DNA of 64,000 bases from Fasciola hepatica (GCA_948099385.1 CANUEZ040000165.1:6832501-6896500), one strand, 5' to 3'; positions 12,011 to 25,400 are shown, counted from the first letter of the stretch. Notes: a model not told the origin generated them from the letters alone. Made by a program: numbers and translations.

Positions 12011-15000
12011 TATCGATAGACGAAGTGTTTGCCACTATCCTTACCAAAACTGTTACCAAATAGTTGATTGTGCAGCGTCAATGCTCAGCTCACCACTGAA
12101 AATTTGCAGCGACAAAGTACGGATAATGTTTTGTCTGGCCTGCTAGGACTTATCAGCAGTGCCGAATACCGTAGAAAGTTAATAATGGTCAAGCACTTCA
12201 GTATCTTAGAAACTGAATACGGCAATTTAGATTCACCGCTATAATGTACAGTTAGAAAACGTAACGTGTTGTACTTACAGCGGACTGCCTGTCTCCCCAT
12301 TACCGTAGAAAGTAGATTTGTAGCATCAAGGATAAATATGGTACGTTCTATGGTAAAATGTAAGACAACACTAGATCTTACATGAAGTCCTCGAAGCATG
12401 TGGTCCGTTGATATCATTTATTTTTCCACAGAGGTTTAGTAGAATAAGTGAACGAAATCTGTAGATAAATGGAACAATAAAGTGCCATTCACAAATTCAC
12501 AAAAACTGGTTACTATTCGATATCAATCATTGTCTTAACCTCATACACCCCAAATCCGTCTGTTTCTCTTCCACCCAGTCCAATTTCAAAATACGTCATT
12601 CACGCAAGTCTACATATAGAAATGGCCTCGCGTCTTACCTTGTAAGCTTACTTGTACGCAGCGATCATGCAATCAATGATTTCGTTATTTTGTGATTAAC
12701 CAAATAGTAGATACCGCTTTGTCTCGTTTCCATGCTTCCCTCTGTACATTTCAGTGAGCCTTTATATTTCTCTCTTTTGGATCTTACCGTAAACCATGTA
12801 CGTGCTAGATATTTACCCTAAATCGGGTGTTCAAAAGCGTATAATATTGATTTATTTCAGTTGATTTGATGGCTAGTTGTGCTCACGTCATTCAGTTGTA
12901 TCCCGACCATAGACTATGCCTGATGAGTTTGAAGTTCGCGGCCCCAAGAGGCATCGCCTCGGATGCACACATCAAGACCATCATATTTCGGGACTAAGAA
13001 TAAGACCCTGATCGGGTTTTCTCATGAACAATGTTTCATTTAGGTTCCGTAATGGAAGCTGAATCAACGTAGTCAGTAGTCATTTGTTACGACCCACAAT
13101 GCGTACCTGGTAAATAGGGGTTTTTTAATTAAAAACACTCGTCGAAGTTCACCAAAATTAATCAGATGTAACAACAATTCTCAAATGCATACCAGTGGTC
13201 TAGTCCGCTTAAATACGGCCACTATCCAGACTGAGGATGCAGTCATGTGGTTTACATGTTTTTATTAGCCTCACTATGTTTGGATCCTTTGACATATTCA
13301 CGTTCGTTATCAACGCACAACTGTTCATAATTGCGTTCTGAGCAAGCAACTACTTACTTATCGAGTAGGTAGTATATACACTCCACCACACTCTCCCTCA
13401 CCGAAAATCACACGTCCCATATTCTGCGGGCTGTCCTCGACTCCTCCTTCATTCGGGATGCAAATCCTCCAATGCCGGTTCGTGATGGTGCTCTCATCAA
13501 TCCCACAGTTCCTCCGGTTATGTGCTTTGACCGATCCGTGATAAGCACCGACAAGAGCCTAGTTTCTAGGTGGTCACTACTCAGTTCAATTCACTTCATT
13601 CTGTTTCGGTTACTGGAGCTATTATTCTGTTTTTTTTTTATGGACAGCCTGGGAAATCCTCAGTAATGCAGATGTTTCTGAAAGCCTGATCATACAAAAA
13701 AGACTTATTTCTGAGCTCCTATTTGTCTTGGCTACACATATGCAGCTTCATCACTATGAAAGATTTTTCGACAATCGATGGATTGAAAAGAAAAACAATA
13801 TGACGCACATTATGATGAGACACTACAGCCTTATTCTTATATAACAATACTTATTCCTTCCCTCGTCCAAAAATGGAGGTTCAGTTCTGGTGCTGGAATA
13901 TAAATGAACCCCCGTTAGTGTTGTCTAGACTATTTCTTCAACTTCTGAAATATTTTAGAACCACGATGCACACACTACAAGTCCGCTGTTTCAGTTCTAT
14001 CTGGGATGAAAGCTACTCCACATTATTGTTATTATTATTACACTGGTTTGATCACGTTTTTACAGTGCATTTCAACCATCAGTCAATTTGCAGGTCCTTT
14101 GGTACTGGTTCATATAGAGCAGTATGCGACTGAAGTAGGTATTCATCGATAAATCCTTGTTCAGTGAGTTCCAATCGTTCTTTGACATCCTGAGGAATTA
14201 TAAATTTGAAGTTGGGATGCTTTTCGGCAGACAGTCGAGTGTGACTTACGGAAACTCAAAAGCGAGTAAAGAAACCAATAACTCAAAGAGCAGGAAGTCC
14301 TGCTTAACCTACCCCTGCCAATCCACTGCTTTTGTGGCACAACTGAGATAGTGGAATGTATCGGAGAATGAAATGGAGTATGCTCACTGCTAAACCGATT
14401 TTTGTATTGCGTGCTCATATAATTTTAAACTCCGACTTCTCTACATCATATCATCTGAAATAAACTGCCCCAAGCTTTCTAAGTAACACGACAACGACCC
14501 GGTCAAGAAACTCAATTGAATCCCGTATTTAACCGGAATAAATCTTTATGACATGTTTCTGAAAAAGTTTTCAGTGCTGCTGACCTCTATCACCTTATTC
14601 TTGAGTAAATTAAACAACGTTATTCATACGCTTTGTGGAGCACATGACTACCAGGATGAATGCTTCTAGTCAGATGACAGAAGCTACTTTATGTCGGCGT
14701 TGCTTATGAAGTGAGTACAATAACACAAGTAGCTTCTTCACTCTTTCTACTTGGCTTGCTGAATTGGTCGGATCAGACTACTGTCACATCAGCACATAGG
14801 GTATTTTGAGCCAACCTGCTAATCCATCTCTAGGCTTATGAGCCTATACATGACGGAGTCTGAACCGAGGTACAGAATAAATATTCCTCCGTTTCGTACA
14901 CCTTCTCTGTGTATCATTGGGGATATGTAACCACCTAATCACTCCATAAATAATCCAACCATAGGGAGGAATTTGCTATAAGTTCGATCTATCTTAGACA

Positions 15001-15834
15001 AAAATAGCAGGAATTGTGTTCGTGTATCATGCACCAAACAATGCTTCCATCGGATGACCTTACACGTAACTGCGTCAAACCATATGGATGATCGCACAAG
15101 TAATGCGTGGCATTTGAAGAGATGATGAGTATGGTACACGGTACCCGGTGATTCACGTAAATAATTGAGTTCTCTCTGGTCCGTGAAAATCGCATGATAA
15201 TATTAGCATTGTTTGTACGTAACATGCATAATTTATGTATTTACACTACTATATCTTGACAGTAGCTAGACGCTGTTCTCCTTAATCTCGTTTTCATTCT
15301 CTGATTGTTGCCAGTTTTCTGCCTGTGTATAACTCTTAGTCTGACTGGTCAAAATTTGCCATCTGAGGACAATAAATTTCTAAAATTCTCAGACGCTGCA
15401 TTTGCCCCTTTTTACACATATTTGGTGTTTTTGTTTTGCTTATTTGCCAGTCCATTGGAAGTGATGTTTTGCTCGCATCTTATTTGCATGTCCACGCTAT
15501 CTGTTGTGATCACTTGGAACCAATGTGTCTCGCGCTACGCTTGTAGATTATCAGTTACATGTTCATTTTACTCTATTAGCTGATGTTCCTCAGTGATTGG
15601 ACCATGTTCAATACTAATCCCAGCTACTGACAATGCGTCTGCTAGGCAGGCAGGATAAGAAGTGAACTGACTCAAACGAAAGAAATCCGGAAAGTTTAAG
15701 AGGCAGCTAGGACCATAACTAAATGGGAGATAATCGACAAGTCTTTATCAATACCGATCGAATTTTCTCCTACGTTAATTTTTACTTCCTTGTTTATTAT
15801 CCATGCATGATACGATATTTCAGGTAAGGGGTTG
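12011..15834. other. No gene recognised
   Basis: This is AT-rich sequence with scattered frames under 110 codons and no recognisable domain, splice-paired exon or recurrent repeat. A CTGATGA at 12918 lacks a downstream GAAA and stem II. Confidence 0.5.
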
Positions 15835-15950
15835 TGGCCAATTAGTGTCTACCGAACAATGCCGTGATCGGTGATAGCAGGGCTCGAACCAGTGACGAAG
15901 TTGACCATTTCACCACCGTCAGCACCGAGCAGAAAAAAAGAGTTCCTATC
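15835..15950 (-). repeat. tRNA-like SINE head (probable)
   Basis: The minus strand has a B-box-like GGTTCGAGCCC (near 15890) preceded by GGTGGTGAAATGGTCAAC, which is loosely A-box-like. No closing acceptor stem is seen, so a SINE relic is more likely than a tRNA gene. Confidence 0.4.
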
Positions 15951-16639
15951 TGGGAAATTACTACGGCCTATAATCTCAATGGTTGCAGCACCACATCGTT
16001 GGCCAAATTGATCGAACCCACTAGACAAACGTTCGGGGTGCACGGTTTGAGCAACTCACCTGATTGCGCGGAGAAAATGGTGAATTTGAAGGTTTTTTAC
16101 AGCCATATGACATCATGTGTTGTGTTCGGCTTGAACAGCCATGTGCTCAGACAGACATTCTCACACGCACACACACACACACTGCGGCACACTTTATTCA
16201 GATCCCTTGCACTCATGGATGCACGCATGGAGTCGTGCAAACACGTACATAATTGACGTCAGTTGTGCTACGTCCGGGACGGTACTGACCAAGCAAATCG
16301 TATCGCGTGTTGGACTACCTTGCGTGGCTTAATTCGATCTTAGCTTTGGCTGGCACTTTTATTTGCATACAGCGTTAACTTCCGCACTTGCCTACGTATT
16401 TGCGTTTTCTCTTGCTTGCTCGTAATTGCGCTTGTCGTAGGTTACTACTGAATACACGTGCGTACGTACAAACGTGCCTTCCTTCTGCCTACCCAATTCA
16501 GAACAACAAAATGATGTCTGCTCATTGCTTACCAGTGTCTCCTTACGGGAAGCTATTTATATTATCTGCCCGCGAGCAAGGGACCTAAATATTCCATCTC
16601 ATTACCTTCAAATGGTTCTACTGTTTTGTTTGAAAGATG
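15951..16639. other. No gene; short (CA)n at 16158-16184
   Basis: Overlapping frames across the CA repeat are low-complexity artefacts. Nothing else is recognised. Confidence 0.5.
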
Positions 16640-17505
16640 TGCAAGTCTCCTTTGTAAGAACCCAAATCCACCGGTTAATGGAGGACTCTAGCCGATATCT
16701 TCACGGTGCAGCTAGAAAAAACAAAGCTACGTCACTGTATACAAAAGGCACTTCTCTTTGATCATTATCACGATAACACTTTTGTCGTTGTTGTTGTTAA
16801 AGACAGGAAACACGTTCGAAGCATTCGGATTACTTTGAACCGCTGCCATTCAAACATCAAATTTATCACAGAGCATGAGTCAGATTCTTTCATCCCTTTG
16901 TTTGATATTACAGTCTCAAGGAACCAGTATGGATCTTTCATCAGTGTGGGAACTTTAGAAGCTTGTACCCAATACAATATAAACGGGCCTTGAAAAAACG
17001 TGCATTTACTAGACCAATGAAGATTGGTTCCGCAGAAGCACTGGAAGCTAATTCTCAACTCCCATCCTCGGCACTACAGGACAATAGCTATCCACAGAAA
17101 TACATTGCAAGGTATGGCTTAATGATCGAGCCTAAAGTCAAAAAGGCAACGTTCCAAAGAAGGCCGTATTGTTACGCTACAGTTTACAGTTGACTGAAAT
17201 GATGAACTACAACACCACCCCTTAAAACCAACGCGAATACGGAAGAAGTAAGCCGTTTCATTACCAAAGCCTCGTAAGACAAGTAGATTGATTGCTGAAT
17301 CCAACTTGGGCAAGCCGAACTCCCCAGTTACCTCCTCTTGCGTTTAACATTTTCCAATGCATTTGCGAGTGGAAGTACGTCAAAAGAACCGAGAAACAAT
17401 TGCCCACTAGGATCTCAGAACACGTCCCGAAGAAAGTAGCACAGTTCGTTTGCCCACCATTTGCTTGACTGTAGAGTACGTGACAAGCCAAAACAGAAAA
17501 TTGGA
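16640..17505 (+). pseudogene. Penelope-like element, RT C-half and GIY-YIG remnants
   Basis: Several Penelope-like signatures follow in order over three frames. TLADIFTVQLE (tail of RT motif B) comes first, then a motif C region reading DHYHDNTFVV where the usual Val-Asp-Asp has become His-Asp-Asn. These are followed by FITEHESDSFIPLFDI and later by PKVKKATFQRRPYCY. At about 17350-17440 comes the endonuclease block YVKRTEKQLPTRISEHVPK, corresponding to the YIGRT..RL..RI.EH motif. Frameshifts and the lost catalytic Asp show that it is dead. It lies on the same strand as the copy at 62.9 kb. Confidence 0.8.
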
Positions 17506-18755
17506 AGACGATTACGTTTCGTCCAGGTAATGGCTATTCGACGTCATAAGCTTGACCTGTGTAAACTAGTGTACTTATTAGCCAGTCTGGCCTTACCAAG
17601 GTAGAGTAGCCAATGTGATTCCAACCAGTGAGCATTATTTCCGTCCTTCATCCCATTCAATCCCAGTATGGCTGGTGACCTTTGTCCTTCACGCTGATTT
17701 CGCTTAGTCGAGTGATTTTTAATTTCTACTGAATTGTCATTGTTCTGAACAAGCTTTCACGTGATTGTGCGTACACAGCTGAGAAGATTACGCAAAACAG
17801 TTGAATTCAATCTATCCTGTGATGATGCTTGTTTTTGCTCTCGTGAAATTTCTAACAGGAACTAGATTCATGAAAGTACAATTTAGTTCACTGTGACAGA
17901 CATTACATTAAATGCCATTTGGATGTTTAAACAGTATAATCTGTTTGCGAAATGTCCAAAGGAACTTGTTGTGCTCCCTTAGCTAAGCTGGTCGAGTATA
18001 CGTGGTACTAATGCGTGAGTATCGTCCATGCATACGTTCTAACCCCACCGCAGTGAATCAATTATCACGTGATTCAATTCGATACTAAAAGCATCTGCGG
18101 ATTCGTATTTCAGATATTAATTCCGTCAAGCCATTTCCAATGCACACCAGTGAATGAACACGGAAAGAAGCAGTTTACCGGTCTAAACAAATACACTAGA
18201 TGGACAAAGGAGTGGAGCATCTGAGGTTTTTGTCAACGGTGGCAGGGACCACCGCACTGAATTGCTTAACTATCACCCGCCTAAGCTAAGTACCCCAACC
18301 CCAACCCCTCTCCACACCCCCGACCAAAGTATGCCATCCTATCGATGCTCCGCCTGCTCCTTTGGGTGCATCGGGCTGAGAATAGAACCCAAGATGCGGG
18401 TCAATAAAATAGTACCAGCGAAAACGATAAGCAGTTCTTATGTGACATACCAGAAGAAGTTACTCTACGGGGTGATTTGGTCACATTCCCGTGTTGCATT
18501 AACGCCCCACTTCCTTGTAGATCGAAATTTTGTGTCAAAAGCTTCAGCAAGGGTTCTCAAAGAAAACCCGTTCTGCCGTGTGGGTAGCCGCAAAGTATGA
18601 CTCGTCCGGAAACCTTCCGAATCCTTCCTGTAAATAACCCTAATAATGGTCTGTCCCTTAGCTTAATGTCGATGCAACATGTCATCGGTTATTACAGCTC
18701 TGAATGAAGCAGTTGTTTAGGAGTAGGAAATAAATAAAATGCATCTTTTAGGCCT
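17506..18755. other. No gene recognised
   Basis: A frame of 112 codons at 18262-18600 is proline-rich at its start and lacks any motif. No repeat was identified. Confidence 0.5.
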
Positions 18756-18761
18756 ACCTAT

Positions 18762-19800
18762 TTGCTTTATTTGGATGCCTTCAACCTTCGCACACTACGT
18801 CAGATAAGGCAAAAGACTGCCCTTGCTAGAACTCTTGGAAATTTCAAAATAGTTGCACGTTATTTCTCCGAAACCTGCATACAAGACCTCATTTCCGTGA
18901 TCACTCTTCGCAACGCAGATAAAACCTCATTCTCTCGTTCCACTATTCGCGTGTCGAGTGATCCGTTGTCTGCTGATCGTGGTCAAGCTGGAGTCGGGAT
19001 CCCTTTGAACTCGTGAGCCAGGCAAGCACTACCTAATGAACCTAACGAATGCTGGCAACAGATAAAGGAAACCTTGAATTCCATTTCGACTGCCACACAC
19101 TACCGTTCCTGTGGGCATAAAATAGGATCGATAATGTTGACATCAGTTGCTCTGTTAAATGCTCTCCTGATGCCACAATCAATGAGGTGCGCGAATTTCT
19201 GAAGTGCCAGCTCACTGGGAACCTGGGAGATGACGGTGAGCAGTGCTGGATTGCCAAATGTAGGGAAATGGAGAAGCTTACACCTGCTAACGATAATTGC
19301 AACTATTTCACCGGGATGAAATCCGATTATTTATCAGGGGTCAAATGTACAATGCACTGGTTAGATCGGTTCTTTCATGCGGCTCAGACTCACGGCCTTT
19401 GAGCGTAGAAGGTGGGCGAAGATTGTCGGTGCTTGACCATCGATGAATCCGTAGTACTGCTTGAATATGGTAGGAACACCATGTCAGCAGTGCTGAGGTG
19501 AGTTGTAGTGTTGGGAGCCATTGATCAGTCACAGGAACAGGTACTGATACTGAACAGATTAAGGCAGGTGGGAAGTGTGACGCACTTCCAACGGTAGACT
19601 ACCGAGGTGTATGTTGTTCTCCAAGGCGGTTATTGGTTGGAGAGTTTGTTGTGGTGGTCACTCCACCACTAGGCAAAAAGGCATGCGAACCTAGACCACT
19701 GGGCTTGGTCAAACAGGACGGCGGGGACTGCAGGGTTGAGATCCACGAGACAAGCCTACCAGATAGCTGGAGACATTAAGTGACAAGGCTAGAAGTCGCG
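18762..19800 (+). pseudogene. RTE-type LINE, internally deleted
   Basis: The 5' part (18762-19016) reads FNLRTLRQIRQKTALARTLG followed by SETCIQD, matching the N-terminal endonuclease of RTE-clade LINEs, including the catalytic Glu of SET. After about 320 bp of unassigned sequence, 19346-19520 reads NALVRSVLSCGSDSRPLS, GRRLSVLDHR and then a WEHHVSSAEV-type block, which is the conserved region behind the RTE reverse transcriptase. The RT itself is missing, so roughly 1.5-2 kb of the usual ORF is absent. Confidence 0.75.
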
Positions 19801-20411
19801 ACCAGTTCCAACGTAGTATTTAGGCTCTTTATTCGTCTTTATGACCACCAAGTAGTACTTTGCTTTTGGCTTCTTTCACTTTATACTTTTATTCATTCTG
19901 CCCTTACCTGGACGGTACCTCGAGGTATTAACCAAAACCATAGGCCAAAATTGTGAGGGTGATGGCTGAAAGAACTGGAACGGATTGAACCGTTACATTT
20001 TCAAATTCCCAAACAGCATAAATGAAAGATAATGTCCCACAGTACGAGTACAACATATTGTAGCGGGAATGCTGGAGCATCAGGACGATGAGAATATCAA
20101 ATCGATTAGGCCAACCAATCGAGAACCGCAGACCAAAGAACAGTCGCAGAATATGTTGGAAGCATCCCAAAGCAGACGAAAAGAGGCACACGGAGTAGCA
20201 GGTGGAATGCAGCGAGATCTCAGACAATCAGCAAGATAGCCCGTGTGAGAGGCGATCGACCAAGCCGTCAATTGGAACAATCAGACCAGCCGAACAGAAG
20301 TGGTGCACAAGAGAATCAAGCCCATGGCCACAGGCAATTGACCAGGACACAGCCGAAATAATTAGGCAACCGGCGGATCAACGCTGTAGCAGCTTGGTCT
20401 GGAAAGAAGAC

Positions 20412-20467
20412 TATATAAACAATTGGACGTGTTTCACGAGCTTAACTAGTTTGGCCGTCCAAATAAA
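20412..20467 (+). promoter_or_regulatory. TATA box and AATAAA close together, LTR-like (tentative)
   Basis: TATATAAA at 20412-20419 is followed 43 bases later by AATAAA at 20462-20467, a spacing seen in the U3-R-U5 of LTRs. No second copy of the sequence and no element body were found, so this could equally be chance. The surroundings (19801-21262) contain no recognisable gene. Confidence 0.25.
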
Positions 20468-21262
20468 AATGTCCTTACCCGTCTTGCCATCTTCGTTACA
20501 CTATGTATGTGCATGAGCGGAGTACGTATGACACGATTAAGTTTCTGTTATCAAAGATATAGCGTCTGTGTTTTCCAAGAATTAATATGAGCGGACACAT
20601 ACGAATAATCGTTACGTACGGCATCTTACACTAAAACCTTGGAATCAACGTACAATCGGACATTTTCAATTCATAGTCAGCACACTTTATTAGAATAAAT
20701 AGAAGCCTCTCCACTAAACAGAACTTGAAATCCGTCAACAATGGGACGAATATTCCGGGGAAAACGTTAAGCTATTTGTTCGTCCCTGAATGAATATGTG
20801 ACTAGAGGTTAATTCCTGCACAGCATCAAGTTCGCCAGTGGAACTCAAATTGTTATCAATCGTCCAGTCGACAGGGTTTCTTATTGAGTTAGCTCTGAGC
20901 GCGTAAACATTGTGTGACTAAATGGATATGGCAGATTGTTTTCTCAATTAAAAACACTAAGCATCTACTTTAATTGGTTAGTACAGAATGAAGACGAATG
21001 CTGTAAGTAGTGAACATTTCATTCACTCGCAAAAATCGCCATCCATCCGAAGTTCAAACGAAATGGGTGTAGCAACTACAATGAACGGACATCAGGCATT
21101 GTTGCTTTGTATTAGATAGCATATATTATGCATTGGACCGGTTTGTAGGACATCTTTGCTATTGAGGCAGAAATACCACTACTCAGGTACCGCAATCTGA
21201 AGCACGGATTCAAGAAGTAAATGCTGGATAGAACTGCACGACCTGCCTTTTATTAGACGAAA

Positions 21263-22130
21263 CCCCTGAAATCCTGAAGGATTGTTAACCAAAAATGACC
21301 TCACACTCGATTGGATTTAGTGCACCATCACATGTTACATGCACCCCAATTGCAAATAGAGTCATAGATGTATCGGAACCCGTTCCAAATCATGTCACCT
21401 ACGTCTCAATTTGATCAATGTCCGTGAGTTATGACGACCAGTAAACAATACCCATATGTCACAGTGACCCGGAGACGATGTCGAACCAATCAGTCAGTCC
21501 TAGTTTAGTCAAAGAGCCTGAAAATGGGATTTTAGTTACTACCTTGCTGTGTTTATTCCACTTCATCGGGCATAGCAACCGCATTGTGCAACCTTAGTGC
21601 TTGGTATGATTGATATCGAAAATTGATCAACTCATCCGATTGTGGTGCTCAGAGAACGGATTCAGGTGGGGTGCACAAGTGAAATCTAAATCCAGTGCTA
21701 CTTTGGATCACCCCCGTAGCAATGATTGCAAAGACTACATCTTCTCGCCTTGTGTGACAAGAAGCACTGTCACAAACGGCCGTGATTTTCATCAGGTCAT
21801 TGCAAACGTTAAATGGAGAAACGGGATAAATGGTTTTCTATCACAACAGCTTGAAAATAGCACGGGCACAAACACGCATTGGTTTGATATCTCACCTGAC
21901 TGATTGGTTCGACATCGTCTCCGGGTCACTGTGACATATGGGTATTGTTTACTGGTCGTCATAACTCACAGACATTGATCAAATTGAGACGTAGGTGACA
22001 TGATTTGGAACGGGTTCCGATACATCTATGACTCTATTTGCAATTGGGGTGCATGTAACATGTGATGGTGCACTAAATCCAATCGAGTGTGAGGTCATTT
22101 TTGGTTAACAATCCTTCAGGATTTTAGGGG
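21263..22130. mobile_element. Foldback DNA element with 235-bp terminal inverted repeats
   Basis: The left arm 21263-21497 (starting CCCCTGAAATCCTGAAGG, ending CAATCAGTCAG) and the right arm 21896-22130 are reverse complements over 235 bp. I find only two mismatches, one near the outer end and one in the GTCCGTGAG/CTCACAGAC region. The 398-bp interior is non-coding; its 97-codon frame (21610-21903) has no motif and runs into the right arm. Termini of the form CCCCT...AGGGG and such long arms suggest a non-autonomous DNA transposon. The 8-9 bp flanks show no target duplication. Superfamily not assigned. Confidence 0.85.
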
Positions 22131-22225
22131 CGGTATCTCCCGTCCCAAGCCAATAGTTTTCTAACAGGGCTGCGCTTTGCTTCGCGTGACAAACCTTGCC
22201 GTAATACAACAATTCGATTTAATAT

Positions 22226-22490
22226 CATTCATCATGCAGCCTGAACGCTCAACTCACCATTGAGAACCATGGAAGCACTGTACAGCTGTTTCATCCTTGT
22301 TGGGAATCATCAATCGTTCACAGTCGTTCACCCCGGGTTCGAGTCCCCGTGGGGGCTCGGTGGATGTGCACTGCTGATGATTCTCAACAAGGATGAAACA
22401 GCTGTACAGTGCTTCCATGGTTTTCAATGGTGAGTTGAGCGTTCAAGCTGCATGATGAATCATATTATATACAAATCTAATCTCCTACTA
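22226..22490 (+). repeat. Palindromic hammerhead SINE (family H1)
   Basis: Two inverted body segments (22226-22318 and 22375-22462) flank a loop with a tRNA B-box, GGGTTCGAGTCCC, near 22335-22348. The tail on the + side has TGAGTTGAGCGTTCAAGC and GATGAATCAT. Copies or fragments recur at 9.9, 31.2, 31.55 and 47.9 kb. The 47.9-kb copy has tRNA head then ribozyme in one orientation, so here a body has been duplicated in inverse, or two SINEs are joined. The design (pol III head plus hammerhead) resembles the SM-alpha SINEs of schistosomes. Confidence 0.8.
22368..22412 (+). ncRNA. Type I hammerhead ribozyme (family H1)
   Basis: Stem I is GCACTG (22368-22373) pairing perfectly with CAGTGC (22407-22412). 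CTGATGA follows at 22374-22380. Stem II is weak (TCT/GGA around an AACA-type loop, with a G-U pair). GAAA at 22395-22398 leads into ACAGCTGT (22398-22405), a self-complementary stem III, and the cleavage position is the A at 22406. A palindromic stem III without a loop fits the minimal hammerheads of animal retroelements, which act as dimers. Activity depends on the poor stem II. Confidence 0.75.
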
Positions 22491-25400
22491 CTCAATTGCA
22501 AATTCGATTTAACTTGAGGAAATTGGAAATTGATAGTCCATTGGTGTTAAGAGCAACCAGTTCCGGTGAACCATGCAGTCGCCTGGGTTCCTGAATGAAA
22601 ACTATTTCATTTTTCAATTGCACCATATTGGTTATAGCACAGGATGCAAAACCACATGTATTGCGTTTGATAACAAGGATACTAATCGGGAGTTAAAAGA
22701 CGTTGTCAAACAAGCTACTATCCACGTTCATTCTTCTCATTATATTCGTGGTAAAGATCAATATTCCTGCCGGTATAGCACTAAATCAACCAGAGACAAA
22801 GCTGCTTCAACAGTTAAGTGACTGGGAAATGCGACCGCAGATCACGTGGAAGACAACTGGTCCTCTTTTTGTTGTCAGTTTTGATCATCCACAGTATTGC
22901 AACCCTAACTGAAATAACTAGCTAGTTCATCAGCATCTATTCATAAACTTGGAGCTACAGGTAAACGGTCAACAGAAGTTGCACCTGTGTGTTTGCCATA
23001 ACCCTTCAGACAGTCATTCGAAACACGGGAAGAGAAATCGAAGTAAATGGACTGAGTCTTAGTTCTCATGATATGCACTCGTTTGCCATCCTGTAATCGC
23101 AACCGCGCTGATTAAATAAAGATCTACTGGATAAACCGTCACCCTCAGCTAGTGCTGCGACTATCCCGATGTCTAGGGTTGGGAATCCAGAGGAAACTTA
23201 GTCTCGCTAGCTACGCGTACGATATGAGCAGATCACGGTTATGAGCAGTAGAACAAATTCTAATCAAACGAAACTGTAGCGCAGTTCGGTTGCGGTACAA
23301 TCAGCAAATTAGAAATCTTTTACCGCCACAGATCAATAAATCAGTTACAATGGTGTGAACTGAACTGTAATTGCAATACTAGAGAGATTTATTAATAAAT
23401 AAGTACAAATAAGTTAAATCTGTGAGGCAAACGAGAGCACGTGCCAACAAGGATGGACAAATCCGGCACTAGATCTGTTAATGCCGTTGAGGTGCGGTAG
23501 CAAATGGTGGAGTGCACTGACAGAAACGCTAAGACTGAGAGTTCGAGCCTCCGCTTGGCACCACAAATGAAACACTCAAAGATTATATAACCGTAGAAGT
23601 GTAGACCTTTGAGGAAACAAGGTTATGAGTAAATGCGTGAGCTGTTCGTGCAATACGCACCGTAAGACTCGAGTATAAGCCAATACAATACCTTAGAAAC
23701 AGAGAAAATACATTACGAATGTCCGAAGTTTACGATATACGTACTCACTGCTAGGAAGTGACTGAATGTAAAGGAAAAGGACAAAATCTAATTACGAATA
23801 GTAATTAACAGCTAGACTACCATTATTTTTGCACTTCTTAACCTTCAGTTGATTCTAGCATGATACCATGTCGTTCTCCCACTGATCCATTATTTTTATT
23901 CTCCTCAGCCTTCATTCAAGAAGTTTATTGAGTGATAGTTACAAGGAAAAGCGGTTATCGTAGTGCGTCAAGGTAACCTTTTCAATTTACTGACCTTCTT
24001 GATCCGGCTGTAGGTTTTCGCCCTCAGTTACGTAGTCTTCTCAGTGCACATGTTATGCCTTAAAGAAACGGAAGAACAACTGCTCAGTTTATCCATCAAA
24101 GCAGTCGTACTCAGCTCAACCGTGATACAAGTCCATATGAATCACGTGCGACCCAGACCACTGCTCTTTTGGGTCGTAAATTTCTCCTCGACCATCTTGC
24201 CGATAGATCAAACCATATGGAGAAGGCACACAATGCACGCACGGTGTCGACAGACACTACGAATGCCAGCACGCTGAGTAGCGTTCAGTGCCGAGTGCAT
24301 GTTTTTGACAGTGATGCATTAGGCAGTGCAAATTGACCTCTATTGGTATGGTAATACTCATAACGTTTAAGCGCAGTTGGTTTCCTGGTCTAATACACTT
24401 ACACTTTCCGTTGCACGAAACTCTTCCGAGGACTGAGTTCACCCGGCTATCCCCCCATGTTTAGCCTCATGTACAATATACTACACACAGAGACACCACA
24501 CACTTTCGGTGTTTGTGTGTATACGTGGCAATGTGCGATGTGGGGGTGGTCCACTCATGTGTGAGCTGACTACAACACACAGACCGCGGTGAGATGGTCC
24601 TGGGGCTAGCAGGGTGAACACAGTCTCTGGAAGAGTTTCGTGCACCGGAAAGTGTAAATGTGTATGACCAGGAAACCAATTGCGCTGAAGGTGAGTAGGT
24701 ACGATGGCCTAAAATTGACTGATGCGACTGCTCCGCTTACGCGGACGAGGTCATTGGGGCACACATTGGGGTACGTTCATTCAGACTTGTTTATGACTGT
24801 CACCATGTAGAGCGGTGACTGCTTGATCACGTAGGGTGGTGATACTCTTGGTTTATCGTAATTCACGTCATCAAATGAGAAATACCTTGCAGTGAACCAC
24901 GTGCAAGGTTAACACAATTTGCAAGTGATTCGAACAAGTTTTAGATGGTGCATTACAACTAAGTTGTTCACTGAAGTCTCAAAATAGACTTCAGAAGGAG
25001 TAGTATTTGTGGGATAGAAGCAGAGTGATAGAATGATGACCTGAAGAACTTCTGTCGTTGAAAGTAGTTAAGACGTTGGGACCACGACCACACTGTGGGG
25101 ACAATCATCTTCGTTCTTGCTTTTAACACGTTTATTGGTAACTGAAAGTAGACGGCCAAGCACGGTGGCCATTTGACCGGTGCTTTAGTGCTCACTCTCA
25201 GATACACACTAATCAATATATCTCCCGATCGCTCTCTGGTTCTCTTGGGTAGCGGAGAATACCGTCCGGGTTAACGTATTCGTACAGTGCCGAGTAACGT
25301 GCAGGCAGTCCACGTAGTACGAAGGACCGAGGAACGCGTCTAATAATAAACAGCGAGGTAATGTCTAGTGACCTTACAACGTGTTAGTGATTCGCGATTG

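Noticed and set aside
12918..12980. Hammerhead ribozyme at a CTGATGA
   Set aside because: No stem II hairpin and no GAAA at a proper distance.
21610..21903. 97-codon gene inside the foldback element
   Set aside because: No motif, and the frame runs into the terminal inverted repeat; the interior looks non-coding.
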